A stretch of DNA of 64,000 bases from Amoebidium appalachense. Lineage: Eukaryota; Ichthyosporea. The notes beneath the pieces are model-generated. The model saw nothing but the letters and a program-made list of their open reading frames with translations. It was not told where the DNA came from and ran no database searches. A program made the position numbers and the translations under genes. The stretch is from positions 7,564,001 to 7,628,000 of the forward strand of contig CAVNZM010000004.1 of assembly GCA_963693365.1 (NCBI GenBank), in the 5' to 3' direction. This document shows positions 11,331-24,741 of this stretch, one piece after another (position 1 is the first letter of the stretch; every line of letters begins with the position of its first letter).

Positions 11331-11805
11331 TTGACAAGCTCAACAAGGGGACCATCGGGGCCGTCAATGGCAACATTCGTAGCCTGTCCCTGGCCATGGG
11401 CACCCTGCCTACCATGACACGGCTACAACGAGATCACCCCACCGTCGTTACACAGCCCACATGCCCCCGGTGCAGTCAGCACCCTGAGACCACCACCCAC
11501 CTCTGGGCCTGAATACTGTAGATCGACCAACTTTGAGAGCCCTTGGTTAACGTTTATTGCTAGGTTTTGAATGGAGGGGAGGACTGGCCCAGCCTCCTGC
11601 CGGCGTGGCTGGGGTAGTAGCCCTGGGCAAAGACGTGTACTTATAGTTAGGTTGTGAAGGATGGTTTAGCTTTAAGTTAGCTGAACTCATAGATAGCACC
11701 TTAACTAGTGTACTGTCGGTGCTGTGTGGTAGACGGTAGTTTCCCTAGAGGGCCTGAAAAGGCCCTCCGGGAACAAAACGTGATAAAATAAATAAAATAA
11801 AAGTG
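11331..11805 (+). mobile_element. LINE C-terminus and 3' end
   Basis: A plus-strand open frame from the edge of the LTR element encodes LDKLNKG.IG..NGNIR, then TCPRCSQHPETTTHLWA and a stop near 11513. Cys-x2-Cys followed by His is the zinc-binding tail found at the end of many LINE open frames. About 280 bp of 3' UTR follow, with a GAGGGCCTGAAAAGGCCCTC hairpin (11752-11771) and an (AATAAA)-type tail at 11785-11805. It is 5'-truncated or cut by the LTR insertion. It is not the same family as the LINE at 28-32 kb. Confidence 0.75.
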
Positions 11806-11875
11806 TTTACGAGAAAAAGGTTCTGCACAAAAGTGACACAAACATTTATGGAAACAAATGTTACAGCGCAAAGAA

Positions 11876-12045
11876 AACTTGCCGGAATAGCCAAGGCATC
11901 CGATCCTTGACTACCCCGGTTGGAGTAGCGGCTTAGAGGGCCATTGCCATAGTTCTGCACCCAGGCGAGTCCCATCCGATCCCCCATGCGCTACATCCCG
12001 GGATTCGAACCTGCGTCGGAGGCGAGGAGCTTACCCGCTCGGAAA
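11876..12045 (-). mobile_element. SINE-like unit 1 with a pol III B-box
   Basis: Read on the minus strand, the unit opens with CCGAGCGGGTAAG. It then contains GGTTCGAATCC, a perfect tRNA-type B-box, and ends in a body shared with the next unit (GGACTCGCCTGGGTGCAG). This is the layout of a tRNA-derived SINE. It does not fold as a complete tRNA, so I do not call a tRNA gene. Confidence 0.6.
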
Positions 12046-12235
12046 AAACTTTCCGGAATAGCCAAGGCATCCGATGATCACTGAGTCCTTGACTACCCCG
12101 GTTGGAGTTAGCTTAGAGGGCCATTGCCATAGTTCTGCACCCAGGCGAGTCCCATCAGGGCATCCGATCCCCAATGCGCTACATCCCCAGGAGGGCCCGA
12201 TCCTGCGTCGGAGGCGAGGAAAATCGTCTCTCGAG
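12046..12235 (-). mobile_element. SINE-like unit 2
   Basis: Second copy of the same body (TTCCGGAATAGCCAAGGCATCCGAT... read on the plus strand), directly adjacent to unit 1. Its B-box is damaged (GGATCGGGCCC in place of GGTTCGAATCC). The two units lie head to tail. Confidence 0.55.
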
Positions 12236-12515
12236 ATATCTGGGATATTTCTTTTTCGTGTCCTTCGAACATATGAGCACATGGTGTTTCTAGATGGCCG
12301 TGGAACACATCAATAAAGTCATTATTAAAAAATCCTTTTCACTCCTGCCTTTAGTGTTTATTTGTATTTTTATACCTTTGGGTCGACGTCCTTATTCCAG
12401 TGAGCCTACTTCTCATTTGAGTGACTCAAAAATCGTCTCTCGAGATATCTGGGATATCTCTTTTTCGTGTCCTTCGAACATATGAGCACATCAATAAAGT
12501 CATTAAAAAAAAACT
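12220..12515. repeat. Duplicated short repeats
   Basis: About 62 bases starting AAATCGTCTCTCGAGATATC occur at 12220-12281 and 12429-12491. Each is followed shortly by ACATCAATAAAGTCATT and an A run, which looks like a retroposon tail. Between them lies the second copy of the dispersed repeat seen at 3751-3845 (here 12338-12428). Confidence 0.75.
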
Positions 12516-13565
12516 TTACACACTTTGTTGACAGTTTAGGCCTATCCCCAACAGAGTCTGGGCAAAAGAGAGCCTCGAGGCTGCTGGTCCTTCGCTTGTA
12601 CGTACAACAAACAGAAACAAAACAGGCAATACCGCATATTAAAAATTCTTGGTTCTATAATGTTTAAGGATTAATCCTTCATACTGTAGTGCTATGGTCT
12701 GCAAAGTATCATACCAAAATCTATATCAGGGGGATTGCGGCTGTGTGCTGTCTACCAATAGGATGTTTGTGTGACCGATTTGGACGTTGTGATTAGTCCT
12801 CATTCAGCCAATCGTTGGTTGTGTAGTTATGTACGCAGTGCGCTATTGGTTGGAGATGGCCCCAAAAAATGCAATGAATAAATACCTCAACAATCCAGGG
12901 TCCCTGGCAGCCTGCGAGGCCAGCCTCCAGGTACTAAATATGCCAGAACCCTCTGGAGACGTCGCAGCGCCACTCAAAAATTTTCAATTCTACAGAATTA
13001 GTAGGGCAGAATTTTATAAACAGATTTTTATGTACTGCCTTGTATGTACATATTTGCAACTTTAGCGTCCACACATTATCCGACCCCGTGCCAACGCACA
13101 TTCCTTGAACAATCGACATAGTATTTGATTGGGGTAGAGCTTGGCAGCAGGGGGCAGCAAACAAAAGCAGCTCTCCACCATGAGAAGGTCCAATGAACAA
13201 CATAACCCCACCTTCCAGGCCGCTACGATATCAGTGTTTTTGAAACCCGTAGCCATAAATTAGCAAATATACTAAATAGTTTTGAATAAATCTAATATTA
13301 GTACAAAAACAGAACAATAGCCGCTTTTTAATTGGCTACTGTAGCTTCTATACTGGGCTTAGCCTTTGTGCTTTTCGGGCAAATAAAAAAGCATTTACCC
13401 TGCTCTGTAACACAATCAATATTCTGGCATCCAATCGGACTTCACGTGACGTTTTGCTTTTCATAGTCTCCTGTTTCCCGTTTTGTCACATCGTATCGTG
13501 TTGTCTGTGTCACCTGTGTTGTCACCGTGAAATCTTAGATTATAACCAGAACAAAGGCATACTAT
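12516..13565. other. Intergenic region upstream of the cytidylyltransferase gene
   Basis: Unique, mostly AT-rich DNA with several ATTGG or CCAAT boxes (for example 12845 and 13331). No exon or RNA gene recognised. Confidence 0.5.
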
Positions 13566-13671
13566 ACGTGAACAGTGTAAAACATTGCTTACCCTCCCCC
13601 CCTTTTTTTTTATACAAGTGAACGGTGTAAAACATTGCATACCCTCCTCCTTTTTATAACACTGTTCACGT
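13566..13671. promoter_or_regulatory. Inverted and tandem repeat 90 bp upstream of a start codon
   Basis: ACGTGAACAGTG at 13566-13577 and CACTGTTCACGT at 13660-13671 are perfect 12-bp complements. Between them the block GTGAACRGTGTAAAACATTGC plus a pyrimidine-rich run is present twice in tandem (from 13568 and 13618). The structure ends about 90 bp before ATG 13761. It may be a binding-site array or a leader hairpin. Function is unknown. Confidence 0.5.
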
Positions 13672-13760
13672 AGTTTACACACACTCCCCACGAATTCCAA
13701 CTCAGCTGCAGCACAGTCAACAGTGTCAAACCTTTTCTTTTTCTTCAATTAACTTTCAAA

Positions 13761-15450
13761 ATGCGAACGAACGCTTTTCCCTCGTCAGACCTTCACACTC
13801 TTCCTTCAGCCGCGCCTGTTCAGGATCGGCGCTTCGACTATGCATACACCATTGGCTGCTTTGACCTCGCACATGAAGGTCACGCCAAGCTTTTCAACAA
13901 CATGCGTAAGATTGGGAAGAAGGTGGTGGTTGGCGTTCACGATGATGCGAGCATTTACAAACTGAAAAACAAGGTGCCTTTTGACAGCACGGAGGCGCGC
14001 GTGCAGAGCATCAAAAAGTATGCCGATGTTGTGTTTGTGGTCGCAGGAACCGACCCGTCGCCGTTTATCGAGGCCGAAATTCTCAGACAGGTTTGTTTGG
14101 CACACCACTGTGTGCTTTTTGTTCAAAGTGAAGCAGAGCATTCGCGAGTGTCCTGTTGAGCACTGGTCTTACTTGCAAGTTGACGTGAGGAATTTCCTAT
14201 TCCTTTTTTTGCTTAAGAAAGAGTCTCTTTTCCAATGCAATTTCTTATAATACGTACCGAGCCCGACTGTTTGCTTGAGTTTCAACTTTTGCACGCTACG
14301 CGACACCTTCTGTCGGTCTGTTTTCTTGCGTCCCTGTACTTGCCTGTGTGCGCAATAGTGTTTAGGCTGTGTGCCTGCTTTTCGGGCCAGCGTCTTAGAA
14401 AATATATGGGGTCAGGGGCCAGATGAAGGGGGCTGCTTGGAAATTGTGTGTGCGGGTCTTCGTGCATGTAAGAGCTGGTAGGTGTGGCGAATAGGGCGCA
14501 CAGACTGGTGTCTCTTGCCGCAACTGGCGGCTCGTTGTCTTTCACGGGCGTACACTCTACCTTTTATTCACAATAGGTTCACACAGACACACACTCCCCC
14601 CCCCCCCCCCCCCCTACCCCTCCCCCTCCTCTGCTTCCACCTCTCCCCCCCCCCCCCCCCCCCCCCCTTGTTCATGTCGCTGGGGGGCCTTCACCCTAAA
14701 ATACACAGGCGCACACACACTAAAGCACGTGTGTAGGCACGAGTGAAGTGTGTGGACCCGCACCCACAAACACCATTGCGCACACACACTAGCACACAGC
14801 ACACACACACACGCACACATAGGGGGTCATAACTCAATACCATTTGCGTGTCTGGGCATGTGTGTATAGGTGGTCGTGCAGGTGTCTGTGTTTGAGTGAC
14901 TGTGTCTGTGTGTTTGTTTGTGTGTGTGTGTATCATAAAAGCTGTGTGGTCCGGTGCGCTTCGCATGTTCCCCCTTGTGTGATAATTCCCCTCCTCCCTC
15001 CCCCCCCCCCCCCACACACACACACACATACACACACCACCACCACCACCACACACACACACACACACACACAACTGCATGCTGCTGTGCCGCCTTGTTG
15101 TTTCGTGTGCAAGGGCATCTCAGTATCATTCTTTCCCCGCAATTTGACTGTCCTCCCTTCCTCCCCCCCCCCCCCTCCCCGCCTCCCCCCCAGGCTTGTG
15201 ACTCACGTCCCCCCCTCCCCCCCCCCAGCCTCTGTCCTTTCTCAAACCACGAGGCTTATAAGCACTATCTTCTTTACCACCACCACGCTGTACCCTGCTT
15301 CTTCCTCCTCCTCCTCACCACCCATCTTTCCCCGGGGGTGCATTAATGCAACCCCCCCCCCCCCCCCCCTTCCCCTCTTTAAAAACTCGCACAGCTCATA
15401 GGTCGCATGGGAACACAAGTCAATATGACACACCAAAACACACACACACA

Positions 15451-15508
<58 letters not shown>

Positions 15509-15520
15509 GCACCCACCCAC

Positions 15521-15578
<58 letters not shown>

Positions 15579-15719
15579 CTACACACACACTGATACACTT
15601 TGGTTTTAATACAGGCGAGAGACGCACAAGCACGATAGTAAGAGTGCACAAGGCGCAAGTCTAGCAAACTTGCACTATACCGGCACATGCACCCTCGCTG
15701 TGCATGCGTACACGATCAC

Positions 15720-15759
<40 letters not shown>

Positions 15760-16008
15760 CACAGTATAGCATTCTGCCTTTCAACTAATTTATGCTATGC
15801 TTACCATGCAAATATGTTATCATTTACACATATGCACGAGGCCATGCACTCATTATATCCTTTGCATACACACAGTGTCCCCTTTCTTTTCCTATATGTG
15901 TGTTGTAAGTGATTCTGACCATGCGTGCCTGCCGTTTGGTGTGCTTTTGTAATGCCTTCTTGCGTGCATGCACATGTGCGGTGTGTGTGTGTGTAGCAGG
16001 TTTGCTTT

Positions 16009-16043
<35 letters not shown>

Positions 16044-16755
16044 TGTGTGTATGGTGATATGGTGTTCGTGGTTTAAAGACTCTATATTGCTCTGTGCACA
16101 TAGTAGAATCTTTGTGTGCATATGTGCTCTTCGACCACGCAACCCCCCTCCCCCCCTCCCCCTTCCCCCCACCCTCCCCCCACGCAATAGCCTCATGGGC
16201 TGCCCCCCCCCCCCCCCCCCCCCCCCCCTACACCCCCTCCGCATGCTGGATCTCTTAATCCCGCCCGCTTAAAAGGACTATTTTATGTCGGATTGACCAA
16301 CTTTGCTGCTTCTAACAGCCCCCCCCCCCCCCTTCCCCCCCAAACACACACACACACACACTCACTCACACTCACACTCACACTCACACACACTCACACA
16401 CACACCTTCCCCGCCCCTCTCCCCCGCCCCTCTCCCCCCCCCCCTCTCCCTTTCCCCCTTCGCTTCCCACTGCAATCTCCACCCCAAAAACCACACACGT
16501 GTAACACAGATTGCGCACTGCACGGCGAGCCACCTCCCGCACTCGGCCATTTACGTGCGCGGTGACGACATGCCGAACTTTCCCGCACGTGAGGTTGTTG
16601 AGAAGTACATGCACGTGCTGCTGCTCCCATACACGCAGGGCGTGAGCAGCACCCTAATTAGGAAGGAGCTACTGACGACAAACGACGGGCTGACCCGGCT
16701 CGGAATGAGGGAGAGGGAGGTGTTTAGGATGCTGGGAATCGCTGCTGTGTCGTGA
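13761..16755 (+). CDS. Cytidylyltransferase-family protein (two exons)
   Basis: Exons 13761-14090 and 16510-16755, donor GTTTGT, acceptor ACACAG, phase 0, 191 aa. Residues 27-110 hold the nucleotidyltransferase start: YTIGCFDLAHEGHAKLF with the HxGH signature of the CTP-binding site, then VVVGVHDD. Exon 2 gives IYVRGDDMPNF and YTQGVSSTLIRKEL. The last block occupies the place of the RTEGISTT motif that binds CTP in TagD, phosphocholine and phosphoethanolamine cytidylyltransferases. Such enzymes join CTP to a phospho-alcohol or glycerol phosphate, giving a CDP-activated head group and pyrophosphate. The protein is a single catalytic domain, without the lipid-binding tail of animal phosphocholine enzymes or the second domain of phosphoethanolamine enzymes. 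I do not assign a substrate. The 2.4-kb intron is mostly CA, C and T runs. Confidence 0.85.
14580..16495. repeat. Microsatellite-filled intron of the cytidylyltransferase gene
   Basis: CA tracts at about 15016-15071, 15438-15592 (almost uninterrupted), 15720-15757 and 16345-16405; C runs at 14597-14666, 15001-15013, 15350-15369 and 16204-16228; a T run at 16007-16030. No coding exon was needed between the two exons called. Confidence 0.9.
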
Positions 16756-16771
16756 TGCGACCAATCACAGG

Positions 16772-16802
<31 letters not shown>

Positions 16803-17929
16803 GTTGTTGTTTGGGGGGAGGGGGGGGGGGGGGGGAATAGTGTTTGTGTGTGTGTTTGTGTTAAAGGGGGAAGGGGGGGGGGGGGGGGGGGGCTTTGCGG
16901 GTGAGGATTTTTATACGCAAATATAGTTGAACCTGTATACTAGAACTCCACAAAAATAGGGTGGGATATGGGTTTTTACATGGCTGCTGGATTGTTTTTT
17001 AACTCGTTCACGATGTGTTTTTAATGACATCTTTATGGCAAAATCTTTACGTCGTTTTTTAACCAACACGCCGTTTTTGAAGGTTGGAACATCCCGTAGA
17101 GTTGTTATTATGTACAACTAACTTTCCACCCAGCCTCCTCGTTTCCAAGCCATGCACATGCACTCGAACGAACATAACCTCTTGCGCGCGGACGCTAGCT
17201 ACACATCAACATCAAGTGTTACCCAGTTGATTTCTTGTTTTATGCTCTAATGTGTCACTGCACGTGGGTGGGTGTGATGATAATGACATTTTCATGGGGA
17301 TACAATATGAAGGCCTAAACAAAAGTTTTTACCCTTTTTGCGTTCTGTTGGTAAAGTGACACACATATACGCCGATGTGAGAGATTTGATAGGTCGCACC
17401 ATCTCGAGCGCTCTTCCATATTATTGGCGGATTTGTTCCGCTTAAGGCAACAAGCCTTTGGTTTTGATTGGATGCTTTGACATTGCGGATGACTTTAAAG
17501 GTTTTGAAGTTTGATGCCATTGGCTGATTTTTGTGCACGTGGCTGGCCATGTGTGAAATGTGGGTGTATACGGTTGGTATGGAATGTATCGATGGCCCGG
17601 GTGTGTGGGCGCATGTGGACGCCCTAAATAGATGTGACAGGCAAAATGGCATTCACCTCTGCATGTGCTGAGTAAGTGTTGTGCGCCCTTTGCCTCATTG
17701 GCAAGACCACCCCCCTCCCCCCTCCACAAACGGATGAGCTCTTACTATTGAGGGATTGAAAGAGAGGGCGGGTGGGGGAGGGGGGGCAGTAGAGTTGTGT
17801 TATTGAGTACGAAGTACACGTTCATAACGGGGAACACAATACAGAGCTCTCGCAAACTACTCATCCCCCCCACCCCGCTCCCCCCCGGGGGGCATATATA
17901 TTGCAATCGCACATTCCTTTTTCGACTCA

Positions 17930-17965
<36 letters not shown>

Positions 17966-18443
17966 TCTCCCCCTCCCTCCCGGGGGGCATATATATTGCA
18001 AGCATGCCACGTTCTTTTTTCGACTCAGCAAAGTATTTAAATTGATTAAGTTAATTGTTTTAAAAAAATCCTGGCCGGAAAGCCGGAATACTCGATACAT
18101 TAGCATACTTCGTGCACGTGCTCCCATGGAATTTCATACGAGAAACATATATGTAGTACTGTCACGCACATGTACAGGTGAAGTAGAAATTCAGACTCGC
18201 ATAACTTGTACCTGCACAGCATTGCAATTCGTCAAGCGGGCCACGGAAGTTATGTGTTGTATGTGCATGTGTGCGCATGCACAGTGTGTGTGCGTGCGTG
18301 TGCACCGTTTGTGGGTGTTTGTGTGTGTGTGGTGGGGTGGTGTTGCAACTCTCGCCCAACCGCTCTGGGCTTGTGTTATGCGCACGATTTGGCAATAGAC
18401 AATGGCTCTAAACGCAGGGGAGCTCAGGCAGGGGGGCAGGGGC

Positions 18444-18476
<33 letters not shown>

Positions 18477-19389
18477 GGGGGGCACGAGCTGACAAACAGG
18501 ACTTCAGTGTTCAATAATCCCAAATTTTTTATTTATTTTTTATTTAATTTTTTTTTTTTTTTTCTGTTGGCCCGAAATCTTTGTATACGATTACAAAAAC
18601 AAATCATATATGCGGGGAGAACAGAGTAAATAGTAAAGCTGATCCCTACCATGAGTAGGCCAAGTGTATAAAGAACTACACTACCACAGAAAGTTCCAAA
18701 GTGTATACTATTGCCTAAGGGGTGGGCACTCAAATGTAAACTTTCACTGAAGAAGTCTAAATTTAAGTTCGAGGATTCATAAAGTGTCCAGAGCTGAAAT
18801 GCCAATGCCCAACGATCATATGGACCAGGAAAGAGTGTTTTTTTTTATTAACGAATTTTATTTAGATCGGGGCATCAGACAGGGCTAGGAATGGATATAG
18901 AGTACAGATGCCATAGACACAACGAGATAGTCGCTGAGATAGCTTCACAGGATATCCAGCGAGATATACCAAAAACGATTTTTTTTTTTGTTTTTTAATT
19001 TAAAAATTCTACGTATATAAGAGTAAAGTGCATAGAAAAAATCATGCTTTTTGCTAATCAACAAATTGTCAACAAAGAGCATCCGATATGACAGCCGCAG
19101 CTATCTCCTTCATGGTTGCAACACAAGTGTCTGACATCGTTATTTTCATCGTGTTTGGCCCTAGACTACCCCGGCCCATTTCAACGAACCCCAGAGGCCA
19201 CACAGAGCACATGAATATATACTAGTAGTATGAAAAAGCATTCACTGACTACCCAAGAAATCCCTATCCCTACATGCATTGGGTTGTATTTCGTTCCAGA
19301 TACGACACCATTAATATACTATTTGATATCTATTTCTAATTTTTGCCCACCTATGAAATTCATGCTTTAGATGCCCAGATTTTTCCCTC
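16756..19389. other. Intergenic region between convergent genes
   Basis: The cytidylyltransferase gene ends at 16755 and DMC1 ends on the other strand at 19390. The spacer has a T run (16773-16802), G runs (16818-16836, 16874-16892 and 18447-18475), and a duplicated 45-bp block containing GGGGGGCATATATATTGCA at 17884 and 17982 with a C run between the copies. AT-rich DNA with T tracts lies at 18527-18562 and 18839-19000. Some small frames exist but none looks like a gene. Confidence 0.6.
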
Positions 19390-19499
19390 TTAGTCTTTAA
19401 CGTCGACAATCCCGCCGGCTGCGATTGCAAACATGGCCTCAGATTCGGGCAGGCAGGGGCTGTCAAACACCTTGCAGATGCGTGTCTCGGCACGGCCTG

Positions 19500-19581
<82 letters not shown>

Positions 19582-19693
19582 GTGTTTTGGGTTGTACGGG
19601 AGAGTTGGTTAGTGTCTGTGTGTGCATGTGCGTATGTGAGTGCTTGTACGTGTGCATTCGTGTGTGCTTGTTTGTGTTCAGAAGGTGGGGGGT

Positions 19694-19728
<35 letters not shown>

Positions 19729-20631
19729 TTGGTGGCATGCGGAAGTTGCGATTGCAAGCAAGTGTGGACGGAGGGATCAATAAAACACAAATGAACAAAA
19801 CAGTCCAGGAGGCATAGAATGCAGCGGTATTTGCAGAAAGACCGGACCACACCACACACTGACCTTTGCGCAGGTACAGGCGCACAGTTGACGCATGAGC
19901 CAGGACGTGCCCTGGAGTGAAAAAAAAAAAAGATCAGACATATCCAGTCCCCTCCCCCCCCCCCCCCCGGGGGGGGATCGTCACCCCCCCCCCCCCCCCT
20001 TCACAGAGGGCACCCCCCCCCCCCCCCCCCCCCCCCCCCCCACACACACACGCTACAATCACCACCACCACCATCATCTCAACCCCCCTCCTCAGGACCT
20101 CCTTGCCCTCACATGAGCAAAGTTATTGTACAATCCGACCTGGTAGAATTCTCAATCCGTAAAACGACCCTTACCCGTTTCTCCTTTAAACCCCCTCCCC
20201 ACCCCCCTCCCCCTCGGTCCCTACTCCCCCTCAAAACATACACACCCAGACACACACCCACACCCCCATGTAAAGGAAGACGACATAAAACCTTTTCTTT
20301 CAACTTGATCTAGAAAACGAGATGCCGAAAGATCTCGACGTGGTCACGTGCAAGGGGTGTGAGAAAAGAGCAGACATGAGAAACACACCTCCGATGGGCT
20401 TCTTGGGGTCCTGCACGAACGACACACCGGCACCAGGGTCGGCCGTCATCTGCAGAAGAAAGCAATAAAAAATGTCAGTAGTAAGAATTAAAAAAGAAGT
20501 TGCTTGAAATTGCCACCATCTGGGTGGGACTCCTTCACCACCATGACCAAAACCCCTTTCTTTCGATTCCTTCTTTCCCATGGTCTGTGTGCCTGTGTGG
20601 GTGTTTTTAGGGCCAGAGGGAGAGATAAGAG

Positions 20632-20687
<56 letters not shown>

Positions 20688-20949
20688 AGGGGGGGGGGGG
20701 GGGGGGGGGGGGGGAAGGGGGGGATTCTTGGCACTGTGATGCCTTGGAGCGGTTTCATTGTAGCATACAAAGTAGCAGTGGGCTTGTAGTGAATGGGTGT
20801 GGGATGTTTTCTGAAGGAGGAGGAAAGATCGAGCGGAGGCAAAGAGGGAGAGCAGGCAGGAGGGCCGGGAGGGAGGGGGGGGGGGGGGGGAGAGGGGCGT
20901 GGAGGGGAGGGAGGGTAGGGGGGGGAAGGGGAGCAACGAAGGGAAGGGG

Positions 20950-21016
<67 letters not shown>

Positions 21017-21296
21017 GGGGGAGGGGAAGGGGAGGGGGGGGGATAGTGACCTGGTTTGTGATGACCACAGCCACATTGAATTCCTCGGCCAGTTTGATAA
21101 GACGAGACAGCATCTGGCCCAGCGCCTGTTGCCTGTCAAGACGTCACATGAGTGTGTGATGAATATTGCTGCTAAAGTCATGCACTTGCAAAGCTGTATC
21201 AAGCACGCAAGTATACGTAAATGTAAGTTGGTTGCTTTGGTGGGGGAGTCCGTAAGGAGTGAGAGAGGGGAGGGGGGGGGGGGGGGGGTTGAATGT

Positions 21297-21345
<49 letters not shown>

Positions 21346-21505
21346 AGGGGGGGAGGGGGGCGGGGAGGGGGGAGCTGCTGGGGGTTGAAGGGGGGGTCTG
21401 AATGGCAAGCATGAAACTATGTCGCTCGTACCGTCAAGTATTCGAGTGTGCTCCTGTTGTGCAACATACAAATAGGCACACTTTAGACCATCCCTTTATC
21501 TCAAA

Positions 21506-21538
<33 letters not shown>

Positions 21539-21580
21539 CACACAGACACACACAGACATGCACACACGGATAGGCGCGGG

Positions 21581-21631
<51 letters not shown>

Positions 21632-21750
21632 CTTTCTGACAGCTCACCACGTCCACTGTAGTCCACACGGAAGAGGGCCATGATGGAATCAACAATCTGC
21701 AGTCACCCCTTTAGTTTCTCATCCCCCCTCCCCCCGCCCACTTCCCCTCG

Positions 21751-21781
<31 letters not shown>

Positions 21782-22246
21782 CGGTCGGCTCTTCGATCTC
21801 AATTTACCGATCTATCTCTTTTTCCTGCTGTCGTTGAGGTAGTTTTATTGTCTAAGAACTCATATACTGCATTCTCATTAGTTCCCGCCTGCAGACTGTA
21901 AGCGCGTCCTATCCCCACCTCCAAGCATTCAGATTTGCAATTGGGTAATTCTAACTCCGGCATGAATCTTCCTTGCCTCCCCATGGATCCCTATATGCTC
22001 CACCATTCGTAAGTGAACGATAAGGTGGTAATGCAAAAGGAAATGTGGGGCTGCAAGAAGCCCACGGATAATCCCCCAAAAAAGTACTTGCGTCGTTTTT
22101 CTTACGATTTCCAGTAGGGGTATATCGGGAATCTCACCAGCAGCTTGAACACACCACGGTCCTCAGCAAACTTGGCCGCGCAGTAGGTGAGTAGCTCCAT
22201 CTGGTGCTCACTGCTCGTGTCCATGGATATTTATGCAACAGGGAGG

Positions 22247-22337
<91 letters not shown>

Positions 22338-23388
22338 CGCGCGCGCGCGCGCGTGGTTGGTTGGCCAGGGGCAGGGGGGAGGGGGAAGGGGGGAGGGGAG
22401 GGGGGGGGGGGAGGGGCGGGGGAAGTGGGAAGGGGGGGGGGGGGGGTCATTAGTGGATGTGCATGGGGGCTGTTTGAAGGGGGGGGGGGGGGGGGGGGGG
22501 GGGGCGGAGGGGGGCAGTGACCATCAAAGAGATACGAAGGGAAAGGGGAGGGGGAGGGGGGAGGGGAATGGGGAGGGGGTTTTCGACTATACTGCTGTGT
22601 GGACTGGAAAAGAAAACGAAACAGACCAATAATGTCAAAAAAATGTTGAACTAGGCTGGGGGATAGGGTAAAGGGGTTAAACTTTACCTGGTATGACAGA
22701 TGGTTTCAAATTCTCAAAGCCCAGCGCAAGTGGATAAGACGCGAGTGAAGATGTGTTTGTGTGTGTGCGTGTGCGTGTCTGTATGTGTGTGTCTGTAAAT
22801 CATCTAATTTCTTAGGCTAAGCTGTGCTTTATCTGGATGTATATGTGTATGCGTGTGCTTTTTTCCTGGGGGGGAGGGGAAGGGGGGGGGGGGGGGGGGG
22901 GGGTTTAATGGTGGTGGTGGTGGTGGTGGTGGTTTTGGTGTTGGTGGAAAGGGGGAGCGGAAAGGTTGAGGGGGAGGACCTTGTGTAGGCACGGGCATAC
23001 ATGACGTTGTCCAGCACTGCATCCTTGTCCACACCAAACCGCTCGGCAATGGCCACAAGTCTCTCGGGCCGGCTGCAGGACAGTGACCCAGTTAGGCACA
23101 ATCCAGAAGTGAATGGAGGCTTCTCTCCATCAATATACCAAAGCTCTTTAGCCTCCGCTGCCCTCTTTACATTTGATCCCCCCCCCCCCCCTCCCCCCCC
23201 CCCCCCCCCCCGCCTCCCTACCTTCGAGCACATATCCAAGCCTTCTTACACAAGAAATACCTGGCTAGAGCCTTGTTAGGCATTTCTGTCCTATGCCAGA
23301 CCACGAGCACAAACTCTACCCAAGTGGGATGGGGGCGAGGAAGGAGCAGGGATGGGGGAGAGAGGGGGGGGGAGGGGGGGGGGGGGGG

Positions 23389-23421
<33 letters not shown>

Positions 23422-24618
23422 GGGGAAGGGGGGGAGGGGGGGGGGGGGAGGGGGTTAGTCTGGGAGACAACGGCTGTAACAAAGTGGAGGGAAGAAGGGA
23501 GATATTTGGGTAAGAAATAGAAAAGGTGGGTCTATCGGTACCACACGTCATCAGCAGACAACACAAACACACACGTGGTCCACTCACAATGTGCCCTCGG
23601 TGTCGATGTAGGCCACCTTGCCCGAAGCCCCTCCCATCTCGGGGGGCAGCTGTGTCGTCACACAGAGAGTGTGGCAGATTTGTGTCTTGCCAGTACGGAA
23701 CTCTCCAAATATCTCCGTGATCTGTTGGCTCTCTATGCCCCCACCTGCAGAGACATACAAAGTTTGAATACTGCCTAACCGGCAGTTGAACAGTCTCGCT
23801 ACCTTGCAGCTACCTACCAGGACACCTAATACCTGCAGTCGTTGCGATATATGGATGAAAAATGACCACGCTATCTCGTGTTGACCTATGATGTCATCAA
23901 AGCAATTGTGTCTATGTCTCTGCTCAAACTAATATAACCATCTTGTTTTTGTAAGTTGTTTCCCATATCTTATCTTCTTGCAAGCTAATCATGGAATGAA
24001 TGGGAATGCACTAACGAAGGGAAAACCTGCAAAACAGGAAGATACAACACGTGAAGACGTGTAGATGGAGGAGAGTCAAACAAGCTCACAAGTGTGGCCA
24101 TGAGAGCCACAATTCGCTCCAAAAACAAAAAGAATAAAAATGGCATAAAGAAAACAAAACTCCTAAAAACGCGCTACATGCTTCAAAACGACTAGTAATC
24201 ACAAACACATGAGCACAACGATACAACGACTTGCCTTAAAGCAAATCAATTATGCAGTCATCAAACAGTACCGAGATTCAAGAACACAGCACAAGGAAAA
24301 CGAAACAGTGACCAAAATGCACCTCCAAGCAGCTTGTTGAGCTCCTCACTCCCCGTGGAAACTTTGATCACGTTACGACGTCGGACCGACAACTCTTGGG
24401 CAGTAATGAACCCGGAGCTCTGCACACCGTGCAAGAAAGGTTGTGCTGAACAGGCAGCCACACAAACGAAAACAACGAAACCGTGTCACAGCAACCCCTC
24501 CCTCCCTCCCTCCCCTCCCCCCCTTCCCCTGCAACGATCGAAGTAAACAAGAGTACCTCCTGCCAAACCTTGTTCATGGTAAACACCTTACATCAGACAT
24601 AACAGAAGTCTTCTCCAT

Positions 24619-24658
<40 letters not shown>

Positions 24659-24703
24659 TGCCCGCCCGCCCGCCCGAATGGCCCTGGGCCCCACAAAAAA
24701 GTT

Positions 24704-24741
<38 letters not shown>

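Noticed and set aside
12000-12045. tRNA gene on the minus strand (B-box GGTTCGAATCC)
   Set aside because: No matching acceptor stem, anticodon arm or complete cloverleaf; better read as part of a SINE-like repeat.
20300-21412. 370-codon minus-strand frame rich in Pro, His and Thr
   Set aside because: It joins real DMC1 exons (20389-20449, 21051-21132) through intronic CA and C runs; splicing removes the rest.
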